The translations under genes were made by a program, and so were the position numbers. 64,000 nt of DNA. It comes from Streptomyces xanthophaeus (GTDB lineage Bacteria; Actinomycetota; Actinomycetes; Streptomycetales; Streptomycetaceae). How positions within the stretch are numbered: position 1 is the first letter of the stretch; each line of letters opens with the position of its first letter. Positions 1-9,884 of the stretch are shown here, one piece after another. Under the pieces are notes generated by a model. That model did no database searches and was not told where the DNA came from. It saw only the letters and a program-made list of their open reading frames with translations. The stretch lies in NCBI RefSeq assembly GCF_000725805.1, contig NZ_JOFT01000038.1, positions 1 through 64,000 on the forward strand. The letters run 5' to 3'.

Positions 1-128
1 CGACGAAGGAGCGCCCTTGAGGGCCCGGCCCGGCACGGAAGGACCCTGGGACTGACGGGAATCCCCCAAGACATCTCTGATACCGCCCCACCGCCACAAG
101 CCCCCCGAAGCCCCCGCCCCCCGCCCCC

Positions 129-1541
129 TCACTCCCGGCCCGCCCCCACCAGTGGGGTGATCGTGGTTTCGGCCGGGCCGCGGGCGTCGGCCTCGCGTTG
201 GCGTTCCGCGCTGTCGCTGATGCGGAGGAGGAGGGCGATCATGATCCAGTTGGCCAGGAGGGACGAGCCTCCCTTCGCCAGGAACGGCAGGGCCTTGCCC
301 GTCAGGGGGATCAGGCCCGTCACGCCGCCCGCCACCACGAAGACCTGGAGGGCCAGCGCCGCGGCCAGGCCCACGGCCAGGAGCTTGCCGAAGGGGTCGC
401 GGGCGCCGAGCGCCATGCGCAGCCCGCGCTGCACGAGGAGCGCGTAGAGGATCAGTACGGCCATCACCCCCGCCAGGCCGAGTTCCTCGCCCACCGTCGT
501 CAGGATGAAGTCGCTGCGCCCGGCGAAGGCGATCAGCTCGGGGTGCCCCATGCCCAGCCCGGTGCCGGAGACGCCGCCCGTGCCGAAGCTGAACAGCGCC
601 TGTGCGGACTGGTCCGAGGTGACCCCCGGGGGCCGGTTCTCCCAGTAGTACGAGAGCGGGTTGAGCCAGGCCGCCACTCGCGCCTGGACGTGCGGTTCCG
701 TCGAGCCGACCACGAAAGCGCCCACCGAGGCCATGATCAGGCCGCACGCGATCCAGCTGGTGCGCTCGGTGGCGACGTAGAGCATCACCACGAAGACGCC
801 GAAGAAGATCAGTGAGGTGCCGAGGTCGCGCTCGAAGACCAGCACGAGCATGGAGACGATCCACACGGTGATGATCGGTCCGAGCTGGCGCATGGGAGGC
901 AGCCGCATGCCGAGGAACTTGCGGCCGGTCAGCGCCAGCGAGTCCCGGTGGATGACCAGGTAGCCGGCGAAGAAGATCGCGATCATGATCTTCACGAACT
1001 CGCCGGGCTGGAGCGAGAAGCCGAAGAGCTTGATCCAGCGCTTCGCGCCGTACGTGTCGGCGCCGAAGAACGCCGGTGCGATCAGCAGCACCAGCGCGAC
1101 GGCCATGGTGATGTAGATGAACCGCTGCAAGAGCCGGTGGTCGCGCAGCAGGGCCAGCACCAGGATGCAGGCGGCGACCCCGACCACCGTCCACAGCAAC
1201 TGGCCCGGAGCGTTCGCGTCGGAGTTGTACCGCTCGATGTAGCCCTGGTCGAGGCGGTGCAGCAGTACCAGCCCGAGCCCGGTCAGCAGCATGGCGAGGG
1301 GCAGGATCAGCGGATCCGCGTAGGCCGCGAACCGGCGTACGCCCAGGTGCCCCACCAGCGACAGCAGCGTGAGGCTGATGGTGAAGCCGGTGAGGTTCGC
1401 GGGGAGCTCGCCGTTCATCGCCAGGCCCGCGCACACGTGCCCGAACACGGCGATCGCGACGACGAAGAGCAGCAGCAGCGCTTCGGTCCGGCGGCGGGAC
1501 CCCGCCGACGTCAGGGGCCGCGGGCGCCTCAGTCCACGCAC
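129..1541 (-). CDS. FtsW/RodA/SpoVE (SEDS) family peptidoglycan polymerase
   Basis: This is a 470-residue polytopic membrane protein of the SEDS family, which polymerises lipid II glycan strands at the septum or the growing wall together with a class B PBP. About ten to twelve hydrophobic segments are visible. Family signatures are the QPGE loop after the RWIKL segment (family QPSE), the ERDLGTSL segment (family PDxGT) and the GRSDFILTTVGEELG stretch (family TDFIF..GEE). The start is GTG at 1541 and overlaps the stop of the upstream LCP gene by 13 bases, which suggests translational coupling. It is the last gene of a probable four-gene unit (regulator, kinase, LCP, SEDS). No partner PBP is adjacent, so I cannot tell FtsW from RodA or a sporulation paralogue. 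The family assignment is secure; the sub-role is not. Confidence 0.93.
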   Translation of the reverse strand: MRGLRRPRPLTSAGSRRRTEALLLLFVVAIAVFGHVCAGLAMNGELPANLTGFTISLTLLSLVGHLGVRRFAAYADPLILPLAMLLTGLGLVLLHRLDQGYIERYNSDANAPGQLLWTVVGVAACILVLALLRDHRLLQRFIYITMAVALVLLIAPAFFGADTYGAKRWIKLFGFSLQPGEFVKIMIAIFFAGYLVIHRDSLALTGRKFLGMRLPPMRQLGPIITVWIVSMLVLVFERDLGTSLIFFGVFVVMLYVATERTSWIACGLIMASVGAFVVGSTEPHVQARVAAWLNPLSYYWENRPPGVTSDQSAQALFSFGTGGVSGTGLGMGHPELIAFAGRSDFILTTVGEELGLAGVMAVLILYALLVQRGLRMALGARDPFGKLLAVGLAAALALQVFVVAGGVTGLIPLTGKALPFLAKGGSSLLANWIMIALLLRISDSAERQREADARGPAETTITPLVGAGRE

Positions 1542-2785
1542 GGGATGCCGCCGCCGTCGGGGGACGAGGAGGGGTCCGTGGGCGCCGGCCGGGAAGCCGG
1601 CGGGGGAGATGTGGGGGGTGACGAGGGAGGTGATGAAGGGGGTGACGCCTCATGGGGGGTCGGCGCCGGTGCCGGTGCGCCCGGGGTGCCGGGTGCGCTC
1701 GGGCTCGCAGTCGGCTTGGGTCCGATCTGCTCGGCAATGAGGCGCTTTATCTTCATATCATCTACGACGTTGATGTCCTCCCCATGGTTCCTGCCGAAGC
1801 GCTCCACGGGGAGTGTCGAAAATTGCACTTTTCCGCCGGAAAGGTTCTTCGCCTGCTTCACGAACGACAGCAGGTCCCACCCCTCGTCCGTCACCACGTC
1901 CTGTTTCGCGGCGTCGATCAGCTTGATCAGCTTGCCCGGGTCGGTGAAGGTCCCGGCCGAGTTCAGCTTCTGCGTCGCGCCGGCCAGGAAGGCCTGCTGC
2001 CGCTTCGTCCGGTCCAGGTCGCCCCCGTCCAGCCCGTGGCGCTGGCGGACGAAGGCGAGGGACTGCTGGCCGTCGAGGGTCTGCGGACCGGCCGGGAAGT
2101 CGGCACCCGAGTACCTGTCCTTCACCGCCTTGTTCAGGCACACCGGTACGCCGCCCAGGGCGTCCGCGAGGTGGTAGAAACCGGCCAGGTTCAGCTCGGC
2201 GAAATGATCGACCGGCACGCCCAGGAAGGCGCGCACCGTCTCGATCTGCGCCTTGCGGCCCGCCTCCCGGCCGTCCCGTTCCAGCTGACGGGAGTCCTTG
2301 ACCCCCTGCGCGGCGAGCTGCTCCTGCTTCTTCTCCTTCGCGAACCCGTAGGCCTTCTTGATCTTGTCCTTCCCGTGGCCGGGTATGTCGACGAAGTCGT
2401 CGCGCGGGATCGAGAAGGCCTTCGCCCGGCTGCCGTCCCCGGGCACGTGGAGCAGGATCAGGGTGTTCGCGTTGTAGCCGCCGATGTCCGAGCTGCCGGC
2501 GTGCAGCTTGTCGAGGACGTCCTCCGGCAGGTCCTGGCCGTTCTGGTCCTTACGGCTGTCCAGGCCCATGAGCAGGATGTTCGTGTCGCCGAACTTCGAC
2601 TTCTCGGCGCCTTCCAGGGCCTTGGAACTGCCGATGCTGGAGGCCAGGTCCCGGTACAGGTACCAGGCGCCGCCGCCCGCCATCACCGCCAGTGCGCAGC
2701 CCGTGATCAGCAGGGTGCGGCCCAGCCGTCTGCGACGGGAGGCCCGGCGGCCTCGGGCGGTGCTCTTCCTCCGGTGCGCGCTCAT
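1529..2785 (-). CDS. LytR-CpsA-Psr (LCP) family cell-wall glycopolymer transferase
   Basis: LCP proteins move teichoic-acid-like or other glycopolymers from lipid carriers onto peptidoglycan outside the membrane. The 418-residue product has a very basic N-terminus, one transmembrane anchor at about residues 23-45, then the LCP domain. Its hallmarks are the NILLMGLDSR strand, the SIPRDDFVDIPG motif (family SxPRD with the catalytic Arg/Asp) and the AFVRQRHGLDGGDLDRTKRQ helix. The last ~45 residues are a Pro/Ser/Thr-rich tail ending in PCVD. The ATG at 2785 starts the basic-plus-anchor segment; the frame stays open upstream but looks like a shadow there. It lies 82 bases after the sensor kinase and overlaps the SEDS gene, placing it in a cell-wall operon. 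Confidence 0.93.
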   Translation of the reverse strand: MSAHRRKSTARGRRASRRRRLGRTLLITGCALAVMAGGGAWYLYRDLASSIGSSKALEGAEKSKFGDTNILLMGLDSRKDQNGQDLPEDVLDKLHAGSSDIGGYNANTLILLHVPGDGSRAKAFSIPRDDFVDIPGHGKDKIKKAYGFAKEKKQEQLAAQGVKDSRQLERDGREAGRKAQIETVRAFLGVPVDHFAELNLAGFYHLADALGGVPVCLNKAVKDRYSGADFPAGPQTLDGQQSLAFVRQRHGLDGGDLDRTKRQQAFLAGATQKLNSAGTFTDPGKLIKLIDAAKQDVVTDEGWDLLSFVKQAKNLSGGKVQFSTLPVERFGRNHGEDINVVDDMKIKRLIAEQIGPKPTASPSAPGTPGAPAPAPTPHEASPPSSPPSSPPTSPPPASRPAPTDPSSSPDGGGIPCVD

Positions 2786-2867
2786 GCCAGTCGATGCTGG
2801 GGTGTCCGCGCTGAGGGAAACCTGAAGATCCGGCCCGAGGAGCAGGTCCGAGGCCCAGGTCCGGGGC

Positions 2868-4229
2868 TCAGCCCGGCGGCCGCGGCGGCAGGTGCAGGAC
2901 CAGTCGGGCCCCTCCGGCGGGCCCCGGCAGGGCCCGTACGTCGCCCCCGTGCGCCCGGGCGATCTCCCGGGCGATGGCCAGGCCCAGCCCGGTGCCGCCG
3001 CCGGTCCGTGCGCGGTTCGCGTCCAGCCGTACGAACCGCTCGAAGACCCGTTCCCGGTCCGCCTCCGGGATGCCCGGGCCGTCGTCCGTGACCTCCAGCA
3101 GCGTCCGGCCGTCCGGGGAGCCCGCGGCCCGCACCACGACCTGCGTACGGGCGTGCCGCAGGGCGTTGTCCACCAGGTTGGCCAGCGCCCGTTCCAGCCG
3201 CGCGGGGTCCCCGGACGCCGGTACGGGCGCCTCGGCGTCCAGCCGCAGCGGGACCGGGGGCTCCTGCCTGCGGGCCAGGTCCTCCGCGGCGAGCAGCGCC
3301 AGGTCCACCGGTTCGGTCCGCGGCGGTGGGCCGCCGTCCAGCCGGGCCAGCAGCAGCAGGTCGGCCGCGATCCCCTGGAGCCGTTCGGCATCGGCCAGTG
3401 CGGCCGCCACCGACTCCCGGTCGGGGTGGTCCATGGCCAGCGCCACCTCCAGCCGGGACCGGACGGCGGCGAGCGGATTGCGCAGCTCGTGCGAGGCGTC
3501 CGCGGTGAACTGGCGCTGGCGCGCGTCGGAGCGTTCCAGCCGGTCCAGCGTGTCGTTGACGGTCCGGGCCAGCTGCGCGATCTCGTCCGCCCCGCCCGGG
3601 TCCGGAACCCTGCGGTCCAGCTCGCTCGCGGTGACCGCCGCCAGTTCGGTCCGGATCGCCGTGACCGGGCGCAGCGCATGGCCCGTCACCCACCAGGCGA
3701 GGGCTGCCGCGAAGCCGATCAGCGGGGGCGCGCCCGCGAGCAGCCCGACCGCGACGGCGCGGGTCGCGTCGTCGACGTCGCCGAGCACGGTCATGGCGTA
3801 CACCGTGCTCGCGCCGTGCACCCCCGGCAGGCCGGGTGCCTCGACGGCCACCACGACCCGGCGTTCCTGACCGGGCCGGGCGGGCGGCAGGACGGCCGAA
3901 CGGGAGTCCGTGCCGGGGTCGGGGCGCAGGGGGCCGAGGTCGGGGATCTCCTTCGGGTCGCCGCTGGTGGCGACGGTCCGCCCGGCCTCGTCCCGGACGA
4001 GGACCAGGTCCACCCCGCCCTCGGGCGCGGGGAGCCGGCCGCCGGGCAGGGTCCGGCCGTCGAGCTGGGCGGCGACCTTGCGGGCGGCGAGCTCGGTGCG
4101 GCCGGTGGTGTTGTCGAGCAGGTTGGCCCGCAGGAGGCTGTGCAGCCAGAGCCCGCCGGCGGCCAGGACGGCGGCCATCGCGAGGGCGGCGGCCGCGGCG
4201 GTGCGGGCGCGGATGCTCGCGCTAGCCAC
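2868..4229 (-). CDS. two-component sensor histidine kinase (OmpR-partner type)
   Basis: This 453-residue membrane sensor kinase has two transmembrane helices (about residues 10-30 and 158-182) flanking an extracytoplasmic sensor of about 120 residues. A HAMP linker follows, then the HisKA dimerisation helix with the phospho-accepting His in [16 protein letters not shown] (about residue 247). The HATPase_c domain shows an N-box (LVDNALRH), DDGPGIPE and [10 protein letters not shown]. The GTG start at 4229 overlaps the stop of the regulator gene by 8 bases, as expected for a co-translated pair. Signal and targets are unknown. The downstream LCP and SEDS genes suggest a cell-envelope stress or growth input, which is inference from context. 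Confidence 0.95.
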   Translation of the reverse strand: MASASIRARTAAAAALAMAAVLAAGGLWLHSLLRANLLDNTTGRTELAARKVAAQLDGRTLPGGRLPAPEGGVDLVLVRDEAGRTVATSGDPKEIPDLGPLRPDPGTDSRSAVLPPARPGQERRVVVAVEAPGLPGVHGASTVYAMTVLGDVDDATRAVAVGLLAGAPPLIGFAAALAWWVTGHALRPVTAIRTELAAVTASELDRRVPDPGGADEIAQLARTVNDTLDRLERSDARQRQFTADASHELRNPLAAVRSRLEVALAMDHPDRESVAAALADAERLQGIAADLLLLARLDGGPPPRTEPVDLALLAAEDLARRQEPPVPLRLDAEAPVPASGDPARLERALANLVDNALRHARTQVVVRAAGSPDGRTLLEVTDDGPGIPEADRERVFERFVRLDANRARTGGGTGLGLAIAREIARAHGGDVRALPGPAGGARLVLHLPPRPPG

Positions 4230-4905
4230 CGTCGGGGGCCAGGCGGTAGCCGGTGCCGTGCACGGTGCGGATCGAGCGGCGGCCGAAGGGGGCGTCGATC
4301 TTCTTGCGCAGCGAGGAGACGTACACCTCGACGATGTTGGGGTCGATCCCGTGGGGGGCGTCCCAGACCTCGTCGAGGATGTCCTGCTTGGAGACGGCCC
4401 GGCCGGGCTGTTCCATCAGGCAGGCGAGCACGCCCAGTTCGCGGGCGGTGAGCTCGATGTCGTGGGGGCCGCGGCGGCAGCGGCGGCCGGGCGGGTCGAG
4501 GAGCAGGTCGCCGGCCTGGAGGGTGCCGCCTGGGTCGGGGGTGGCGGCGCGGCGGGCGAGCGCGCGGATGCGGGCGGCCAGGACGACGAAGGAGAACGGC
4601 TTGGTGAGGTAGTCGTCCGCGCCGGCGTCCAGGCCCTCGGCCTCGTCGTGCTCGCCGTCCTTGGCGGTGAGCATCAGCACGGGGGTGGTGTCGCCGTGGG
4701 CGCGCATCCGGGTGCAGATGTCGTGGCCGCTCATGCCGGGGAGCATCAGGTCGAGCAGGACGACGTCGTACGGGCCTCCGGCCAGGGCGAGGTCGAGGCC
4801 GCGGTGGCCGTCGTGCGCGACCTCGACGAGGTGTCCGTCGCAGGACAGGCCGCGGCGGAGGGATTCGGCCAGGCCTTCTTCGTCTTCGACCACGAGGATG
4901 CGCAC
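4222..4905 (-). CDS. OmpR/PhoB-family response regulator
   Basis: The 227-residue regulator has an N-terminal receiver (RILVVEDEE, phospho-accepting Asp52 in [10 protein letters not shown], switch Thr in LMLTAKD, Lys102 in DDYLTKPFS) and a C-terminal winged helix ending [27 protein letters not shown] chose the GTG at 4905 because the receiver begins immediately after it. The in-frame extension upstream to 5094 is Pro/Arg-rich and shows no domain. A GAGG element lies about 11 bases before the GTG. The gene heads the minus-strand envelope operon and is divergent from groES, so the 444-base gap serves both directions. Confidence 0.94.
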   Translation of the reverse strand: MRILVVEDEEGLAESLRRGLSCDGHLVEVAHDGHRGLDLALAGGPYDVVLLDLMLPGMSGHDICTRMRAHGDTTPVLMLTAKDGEHDEAEGLDAGADDYLTKPFSFVVLAARIRALARRAATPDPGGTLQAGDLLLDPPGRRCRRGPHDIELTARELGVLACLMEQPGRAVSKQDILDEVWDAPHGIDPNIVEVYVSSLRKKIDAPFGRRSIRTVHGTGYRLAPDGG

Positions 4906-5179
4906 GCCCCAAGCCTCACATATGGGACGAGTTCCCCTGCGGGGGGTCTGCATCTGCCGGGTCGTCACCCCTGCGCTGGGCTCTGGCAGGCCGGCCCGGG
5001 GACAGCGGCGGTAGGGAATCGGTCGAGGAGGGCTGCGGGCCGTGGAGGGGGGTGTGGGGCAGGAGGTGGGGGTGGTGCGGTGCAGGTGCCGCAAGGGGAA
5101 CGGGCCCGGCGGGGGGTGTGGGGGGATGGGCCGGACGGGTCGGTGCAGGGGGCCCGTGCGACACCAGCGGCGGCGAGAA

Positions 5180-5206
5180 TTGGCACTCCGCTTGACCGAG
5201 TGCTAA
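5180..5206 (+). promoter_or_regulatory. CIRCE operator 1 (HrcA-binding inverted repeat)
   Basis: The sequence is TTGGCACTC-N9-GAGTGCTAA, matching the CIRCE consensus TTAGCACTC-N9-GAGTGCTAA with one mismatch. It overlaps the -35 element of the groES promoter, so bound HrcA would block polymerase access. CIRCE is the known operator of HrcA in Gram-positive bacteria; hrcA itself is not in this window. Confidence 0.95.
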
Positions 5207-5221
5207 TCGCCGGAATAGTGT
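5193..5221 (+). promoter_or_regulatory. groES-groEL1 vegetative promoter
   Basis: A -35 TTGACC at 5193-5198 and a -10 TAGTGT at 5216-5221 are separated by 17 bases, a good principal-sigma (HrdB-type) promoter. The -35 lies inside the first CIRCE and the predicted start (about 5228) lies at the left edge of the second. Confidence 0.8.
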
Positions 5222-5226
5222 CGCAC

Positions 5227-5253
5227 CTGGCACTCACCCCGGGTGAGTGCCAA
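5227..5253 (+). promoter_or_regulatory. CIRCE operator 2
   Basis: A second inverted repeat, CTGGCACTC-N9-GAGTGCCAA, starts 47 bases after the first and covers the likely transcription start. The arms are complementary over eight bases (TGGCACTC/GAGTGCCA). Two tandem CIRCE elements ahead of groES are known from other Streptomyces. Confidence 0.9.
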
Positions 5254-5349
5254 CACAGCGACAGGCAGGTCCGGCACCCGCGACGACGGATCGACCTGGT
5301 CGCCACCTCAGACAGTTAACCCCGGATCTCCGAAGGGGGAGGTCGGATC

Positions 5350-5658
5350 GTGACGACCGCCAGCTCCAAGGTTGCCATCAAGCCGCTCGAGGACCGCATT
5401 GTGGTCCAGCCGCTCGACGCCGAGCAGACCACGGCCTCTGGCCTGGTCATCCCGGACACCGCGAAGGAGAAGCCCCAGGAGGGCGTCGTCCTCGCCGTGG
5501 GCCCGGGTCGCTTCGAGGACGGCCAGCGTCTCCCGCTGGACGTCAGCGTCGGCGACATCGTGCTGTACAGCAAGTACGGCGGCACCGAAGTGAAGTACAG
5601 CGGCGAGGAGTACCTCGTCCTCTCGGCTCGCGACGTGCTCGCGATCGTCGAGAAGTAA
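5350..5658 (+). CDS. groES: co-chaperonin GroES
   Basis: This is the 102-residue GroES cap of the chaperonin. Seven subunits close the GroEL cavity during ATP-driven folding in the cytoplasm. The sequence shows the [11 protein letters not shown] start strand, the mobile-loop region around [21 protein letters not shown], and the C-terminal [26 protein letters not shown]. Length and motifs are normal for the family. Translation starts at a GTG behind a strong purine-rich site. It is the first gene of the CIRCE-controlled operon with groEL1, 133 bases before groEL1, and should be heat-inducible through HrcA. Confidence 0.98.
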   Translation: MTTASSKVAIKPLEDRIVVQPLDAEQTTASGLVIPDTAKEKPQEGVVLAVGPGRFEDGQRLPLDVSVGDIVLYSKYGGTEVKYSGEEYLVLSARDVLAIVEK

Positions 5659-5782
5659 TTCGCTTCAAGTTTTGATTTGAGCTGCGCCCCTGGTCACCCT
5701 GCTGATGCCGGGCGGCGAGGGGCGTAGTTCGTTCCAGGCGGTGGCGGTCGCGGTGAGCGGCCGATCGCAACGAGAGGACTGA

Positions 5783-7420
<1,638 letters not shown>

Positions 7421-7437
7421 TCACGCCACGCGCCGAG

Positions 7438-7471
7438 AAGGCCCCGTTCCGCAGCCGCGGAGCGGGGCCTT
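7438..7471 (+). terminator. terminator after groEL1 (probably bidirectional)
   Basis: A 15-base-pair stem (arms 7438-7452 and 7457-7471, one G-U pair) with a 4-base loop lies 18 bases after the groEL1 stop. The convergent minus-strand gene ends at 7493, so the hairpin probably serves both. Confidence 0.85.
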
Positions 7472-7492
7472 CCCCGTGGTCGGCTTCCGGCT

Positions 7493-8203
7493 TCAGGATG
7501 CGTAGGGCGTTCCGGCCCCGCCCATCTGGCGCTGCAGGGCTCCGGGGTTGTAGTGCCACCAGCCCTCGATGATCTCTCCGTTCTCGCACCGGAAGGTGGT
7601 GGTCCCGGACATCTCGTACGTCTTCCCGGTCGGGGCGACCCCCATGAACGGCCCCTTGTGGGTGCCGCGCCAGTTCCACACCGTCGTGACCATGTCGCCC
7701 TCGGCCACCTGGGCCGTCGGCTCGAAGGTCATGTCGAAGGCCGCACGCCAGGCCTCCATGTCCGAGCGCATGTTGTCGCGTCCGATGACGGTGGGTTCTT
7801 CCTTGCTGGCGTCGTGGTCGATGTAGTTCGTCGCGAAGCACGCGTCGATGACGCTCATGTCGCCGCCCATGGCGGCTTCCGTGAACACCCGGTTGGCGAG
7901 CTCCTTGTTGAGGTGCTCGTCGCGGACCACATCGAGGTTCATGAACTTCGGCATTCCCTCGCAGAGGGCCACCATCTCCTGGAACATCCGGTCCGTCTCC
8001 GGGAGCCGGGAGTTCCTCATGGCGTCCTCGTACGAGGCGAACTCCACCATGTCCACGTAGTGGTTCCGGGCCTCGCGGTCCTGGCCGATCATCGTGTGCG
8101 TGGCGGTGCGCTTGCCGCTGCTCTGCTCGGCCCAGCGGTCGATGAGGGCGTTCATCTCATCGAAGCGCATGGTTTCGTAATCGATTACCTGTACGAATGT
8201 CAT
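7493..8203 (-). CDS. ester cyclase / SnoaL-like protein with N-terminal ABM-type domain
   Basis: The 236-residue protein appears to have two halves. Residues 1-100 resemble a dimeric alpha-beta barrel of the antibiotic-biosynthesis-monooxygenase type (MTFVQVIDYETMRFDEMNALIDRW, then NHYVDMVEFASYEDAMRNS). Residues ~105-236 match the SnoaL/ester-cyclase fold (NRVFTEAAMGGDMSVIDACFATNYIDHD, DMEAWRAAFDMTFEPTAQVAEGDMVTTVW, and a final DNA-free barrel strand with CENGEIIEGWWHYN). I chose ATG 8203 because the barrel strand begins there. SnoaL proteins range from polyketide cyclases to carrier or isomerase roles; nothing nearby indicates a polyketide pathway, so substrate and activity are unknown. Confidence 0.8.
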   Translation of the reverse strand: MTFVQVIDYETMRFDEMNALIDRWAEQSSGKRTATHTMIGQDREARNHYVDMVEFASYEDAMRNSRLPETDRMFQEMVALCEGMPKFMNLDVVRDEHLNKELANRVFTEAAMGGDMSVIDACFATNYIDHDASKEEPTVIGRDNMRSDMEAWRAAFDMTFEPTAQVAEGDMVTTVWNWRGTHKGPFMGVAPTGKTYEMSGTTTFRCENGEIIEGWWHYNPGALQRQMGGAGTPYAS

Positions 8204-8297
8204 CGCGTCGCCTCCCGGCGGATAGGGCACGTCCCGACAGGTTCAGTACACGTCCAGTTTAGGGAGGTATCACCCGTTTGGCCGGGCTACCGGCGGG

Positions 8298-9071
8298 TCA
8301 CTGGGGTCCGTACTTGCGGCCCGTGCGCGAGGACACCCCGCCGAGCAGCGCGCGCGGCGTCAGCTTCACCACGCCCATCAGCGCCTTGTACCGCGGGTCC
8401 GGGATCGACACCGTCTTGCCCCGCGCCAGGTCGGCCAGCGCCGCGGCCACCAGCTTGTCGGCGTCCAGCCACAGCCAGCCGGGGATGTTGTCCGTGCCCA
8501 TGCCCGCACGCTGGTGGAACTCGGTCCGTACGAAGCCGGGGCACAGCGCCATCAGCCGTACGCCCGATCCCGCCAGGTCCTTCGCCGCACCCTGGGTGAA
8601 CTGCACGACCCAGGCCTTGCTCGCCCCGTAGGTGCCGCGCGGTACGAAGGCCGCGACCGAGGCCACGTTGATCACGCCGCCGCGGCCGCGCTCGCGCATC
8701 GAGGAGGTGGCCGCCGAGGTCAGCCGCAGCACCGCCTCGACGTGCACCTTGATCATGGTGAGCTCGTCGGCCATCGAGACTTCCAGGTAACGGCCCTTGT
8801 TGCCGAAGCCCGCGTTGTTGACCAGCAGGTCCACCGGGTGCGTCCGGTCGTCGAGGCGCTGCTCGACCGCCGCGATGCCCTCCTCGGTGGAGAGGTCGGC
8901 GGCCAGTACCTCGGCCTCGATTCCGTGCCGGTCGTGCAGTTCGGTGGCCTGCTCGCCCAGCCGCTTGGTGTCGCGTGCCACCAGCACCAGGTTGTGCCCC
9001 TGGGCGGCGAGCCGCCGGGCGAAAGCGGCGCCGATGCCCGCCGTGGATCCCGTAATCAACGCAGTCGTCAT
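8298..9071 (-). CDS. SDR family NAD(P)-dependent oxidoreductase
   Basis: This 257-residue classical short-chain dehydrogenase is a cytoplasmic Rossmann-fold enzyme oxidising or reducing an alcohol/carbonyl with NAD(P). The cofactor motif TGSTAGIG is at residues 7-14, an Arg after the second strand (VARD) favours NADP, NNAG is at 85-88, and the catalytic residues are Ser138, Tyr148 and Lys152 (YGASK). The C-terminal region (DPRYKALMGVVKLTPRALLGG) is longer than in minimal SDRs and resembles the DltE/YqjQ-like group. It stands alone between the SnoaL-type gene and the MOSC gene on the same strand. The substrate is unknown. Confidence 0.93.
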   Translation of the reverse strand: MTTALITGSTAGIGAAFARRLAAQGHNLVLVARDTKRLGEQATELHDRHGIEAEVLAADLSTEEGIAAVEQRLDDRTHPVDLLVNNAGFGNKGRYLEVSMADELTMIKVHVEAVLRLTSAATSSMRERGRGGVINVASVAAFVPRGTYGASKAWVVQFTQGAAKDLAGSGVRLMALCPGFVRTEFHQRAGMGTDNIPGWLWLDADKLVAAALADLARGKTVSIPDPRYKALMGVVKLTPRALLGGVSSRTGRKYGPQ

Positions 9072-9102
9072 AGGCGCAACCTAGCTTCCCGGGCCGCCGG
9101 GT

Positions 9103-9804
9103 CTACGCCTGCCCGGCGTTCGCCCCGTACTTCGCCAGGTACTGACGGGCCGTCTCCTGCGCCTCCGGCTCCAGCGCCTCGCCCGCGGCGAGGGTGCGCG
9201 GGAGCAGCGAACGCTCGGAAGTGAACGCGCGGAACCACAGTTCCACCGTCACGTCGTGGTCCGGCCGGTGGATGACCTCGATGGTGTCGCCGGGGGAGAC
9301 GGAGCCCTCCCGGATCACCCGGAGGTACGCGCCCGGGCGGGCCTGTGCGGTGAAGCGCTTGACCCAGCCGGGCTCGGCGAGCACCTTCTGGAAGGTCCGG
9401 CAGGGGATGCGGGCGGAGGCCACTTCGAGGACGAGGTCGGGGCCGACCCGCCAGCGGTCGCCCAGGCGCGCGGTGTTCAGGTCGATGCCGGAGGTGGTGA
9501 AGTTCTCGCCGAAGAGCCCGTCGGCCAGTTCGCGCCCGAGCTCGGCCTCCCACCAGTCGAGGTCCTCGCGGGCGTACGCGTAGACGGCCTGGTGGTCGCC
9601 GCCGTGGTGGCGGCGGTCGCACACCGCGTCGCCCTCCAGGCCGCTGCCGAGGCCGGTGGCCTTGGGGCCGGGGGAGCTGACCCGCACCGGTCCGGGGACC
9701 GGACGTTTGCCGATGCCGGTCAGCGGGCTCCCGGCGTCGGTGCGGTCGACGGCCGTGGCGCGGCCCAGGTTCACGGAGATCAGGTGTACGGGTCCCGAGG
9801 TCAT
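9103..9804 (-). CDS. MOSC domain-containing protein (YiiM-like)
   Basis: The 233-residue MOSC-fold protein belongs to a family associated with molybdenum-cofactor sulfur chemistry and with reduction of N-hydroxylated compounds (E. coli YiiM). Features are the N-terminal HLISVNLGRATAV strand, GLEGDAVCDRRHHGGDHQAVYAYAREDLDWW (family GdxQaDrrxHGGxdkAVyaY) and LFGENFTTSGID (family GENLTT). The presumed functional Cys is in ARIPCRTFQKVL. ATG 9804 was chosen because the fold starts there. It is divergent from the LysR regulator at 9885, 80 bases away, so the regulator may control it, as LysR members often do for a divergent neighbour. Confidence 0.88.
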   Translation of the reverse strand: MTSGPVHLISVNLGRATAVDRTDAGSPLTGIGKRPVPGPVRVSSPGPKATGLGSGLEGDAVCDRRHHGGDHQAVYAYAREDLDWWEAELGRELADGLFGENFTTSGIDLNTARLGDRWRVGPDLVLEVASARIPCRTFQKVLAEPGWVKRFTAQARPGAYLRVIREGSVSPGDTIEVIHRPDHDVTVELWFRAFTSERSLLPRTLAAGEALEPEAQETARQYLAKYGANAGQA

Positions 9805-9847
9805 GGGGGTCACGCTAGCCGAACGGCCCCAAAGGGTCCCGCGGATA

Positions 9848-9878
9848 TTGGCGGCGCGGTCAAAGTGGCCCTTATGCT
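9848..9878 (+). promoter_or_regulatory. putative promoter giving a leaderless LysR mRNA
   Basis: A -10-like TATGCT at 9873-9878 ends exactly six bases before the GTG start at 9885, so a start seven bases downstream would coincide with the first codon. The best -35 candidate, TTGGCG at 9848-9853, has a long 19-base spacer, so the call is tentative. Confidence 0.35.
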
Positions 9879-9884
9879 CGAAGG

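Larger units (their letters stand above)
4906..5349. other. divergent regulatory region between the response regulator and groES
   Basis: This 444-base gap has no convincing gene. Its right-hand third (5180-5253) holds the groES promoter and two CIRCE operators, followed by an untranslated leader of roughly 120 bases and a strong purine-rich ribosome-binding site (AGGGGGAGG type) just before the GTG of groES. The left part is G-rich and must contain the promoter of the minus-strand regulator, which I could not place. Confidence 0.7.

Noticed and set aside
1..128. Possible tRNA or gene end at the left edge
   Set aside because: No cloverleaf, T-loop or recognisable coding end could be read; only a G/C-rich spacer is visible.
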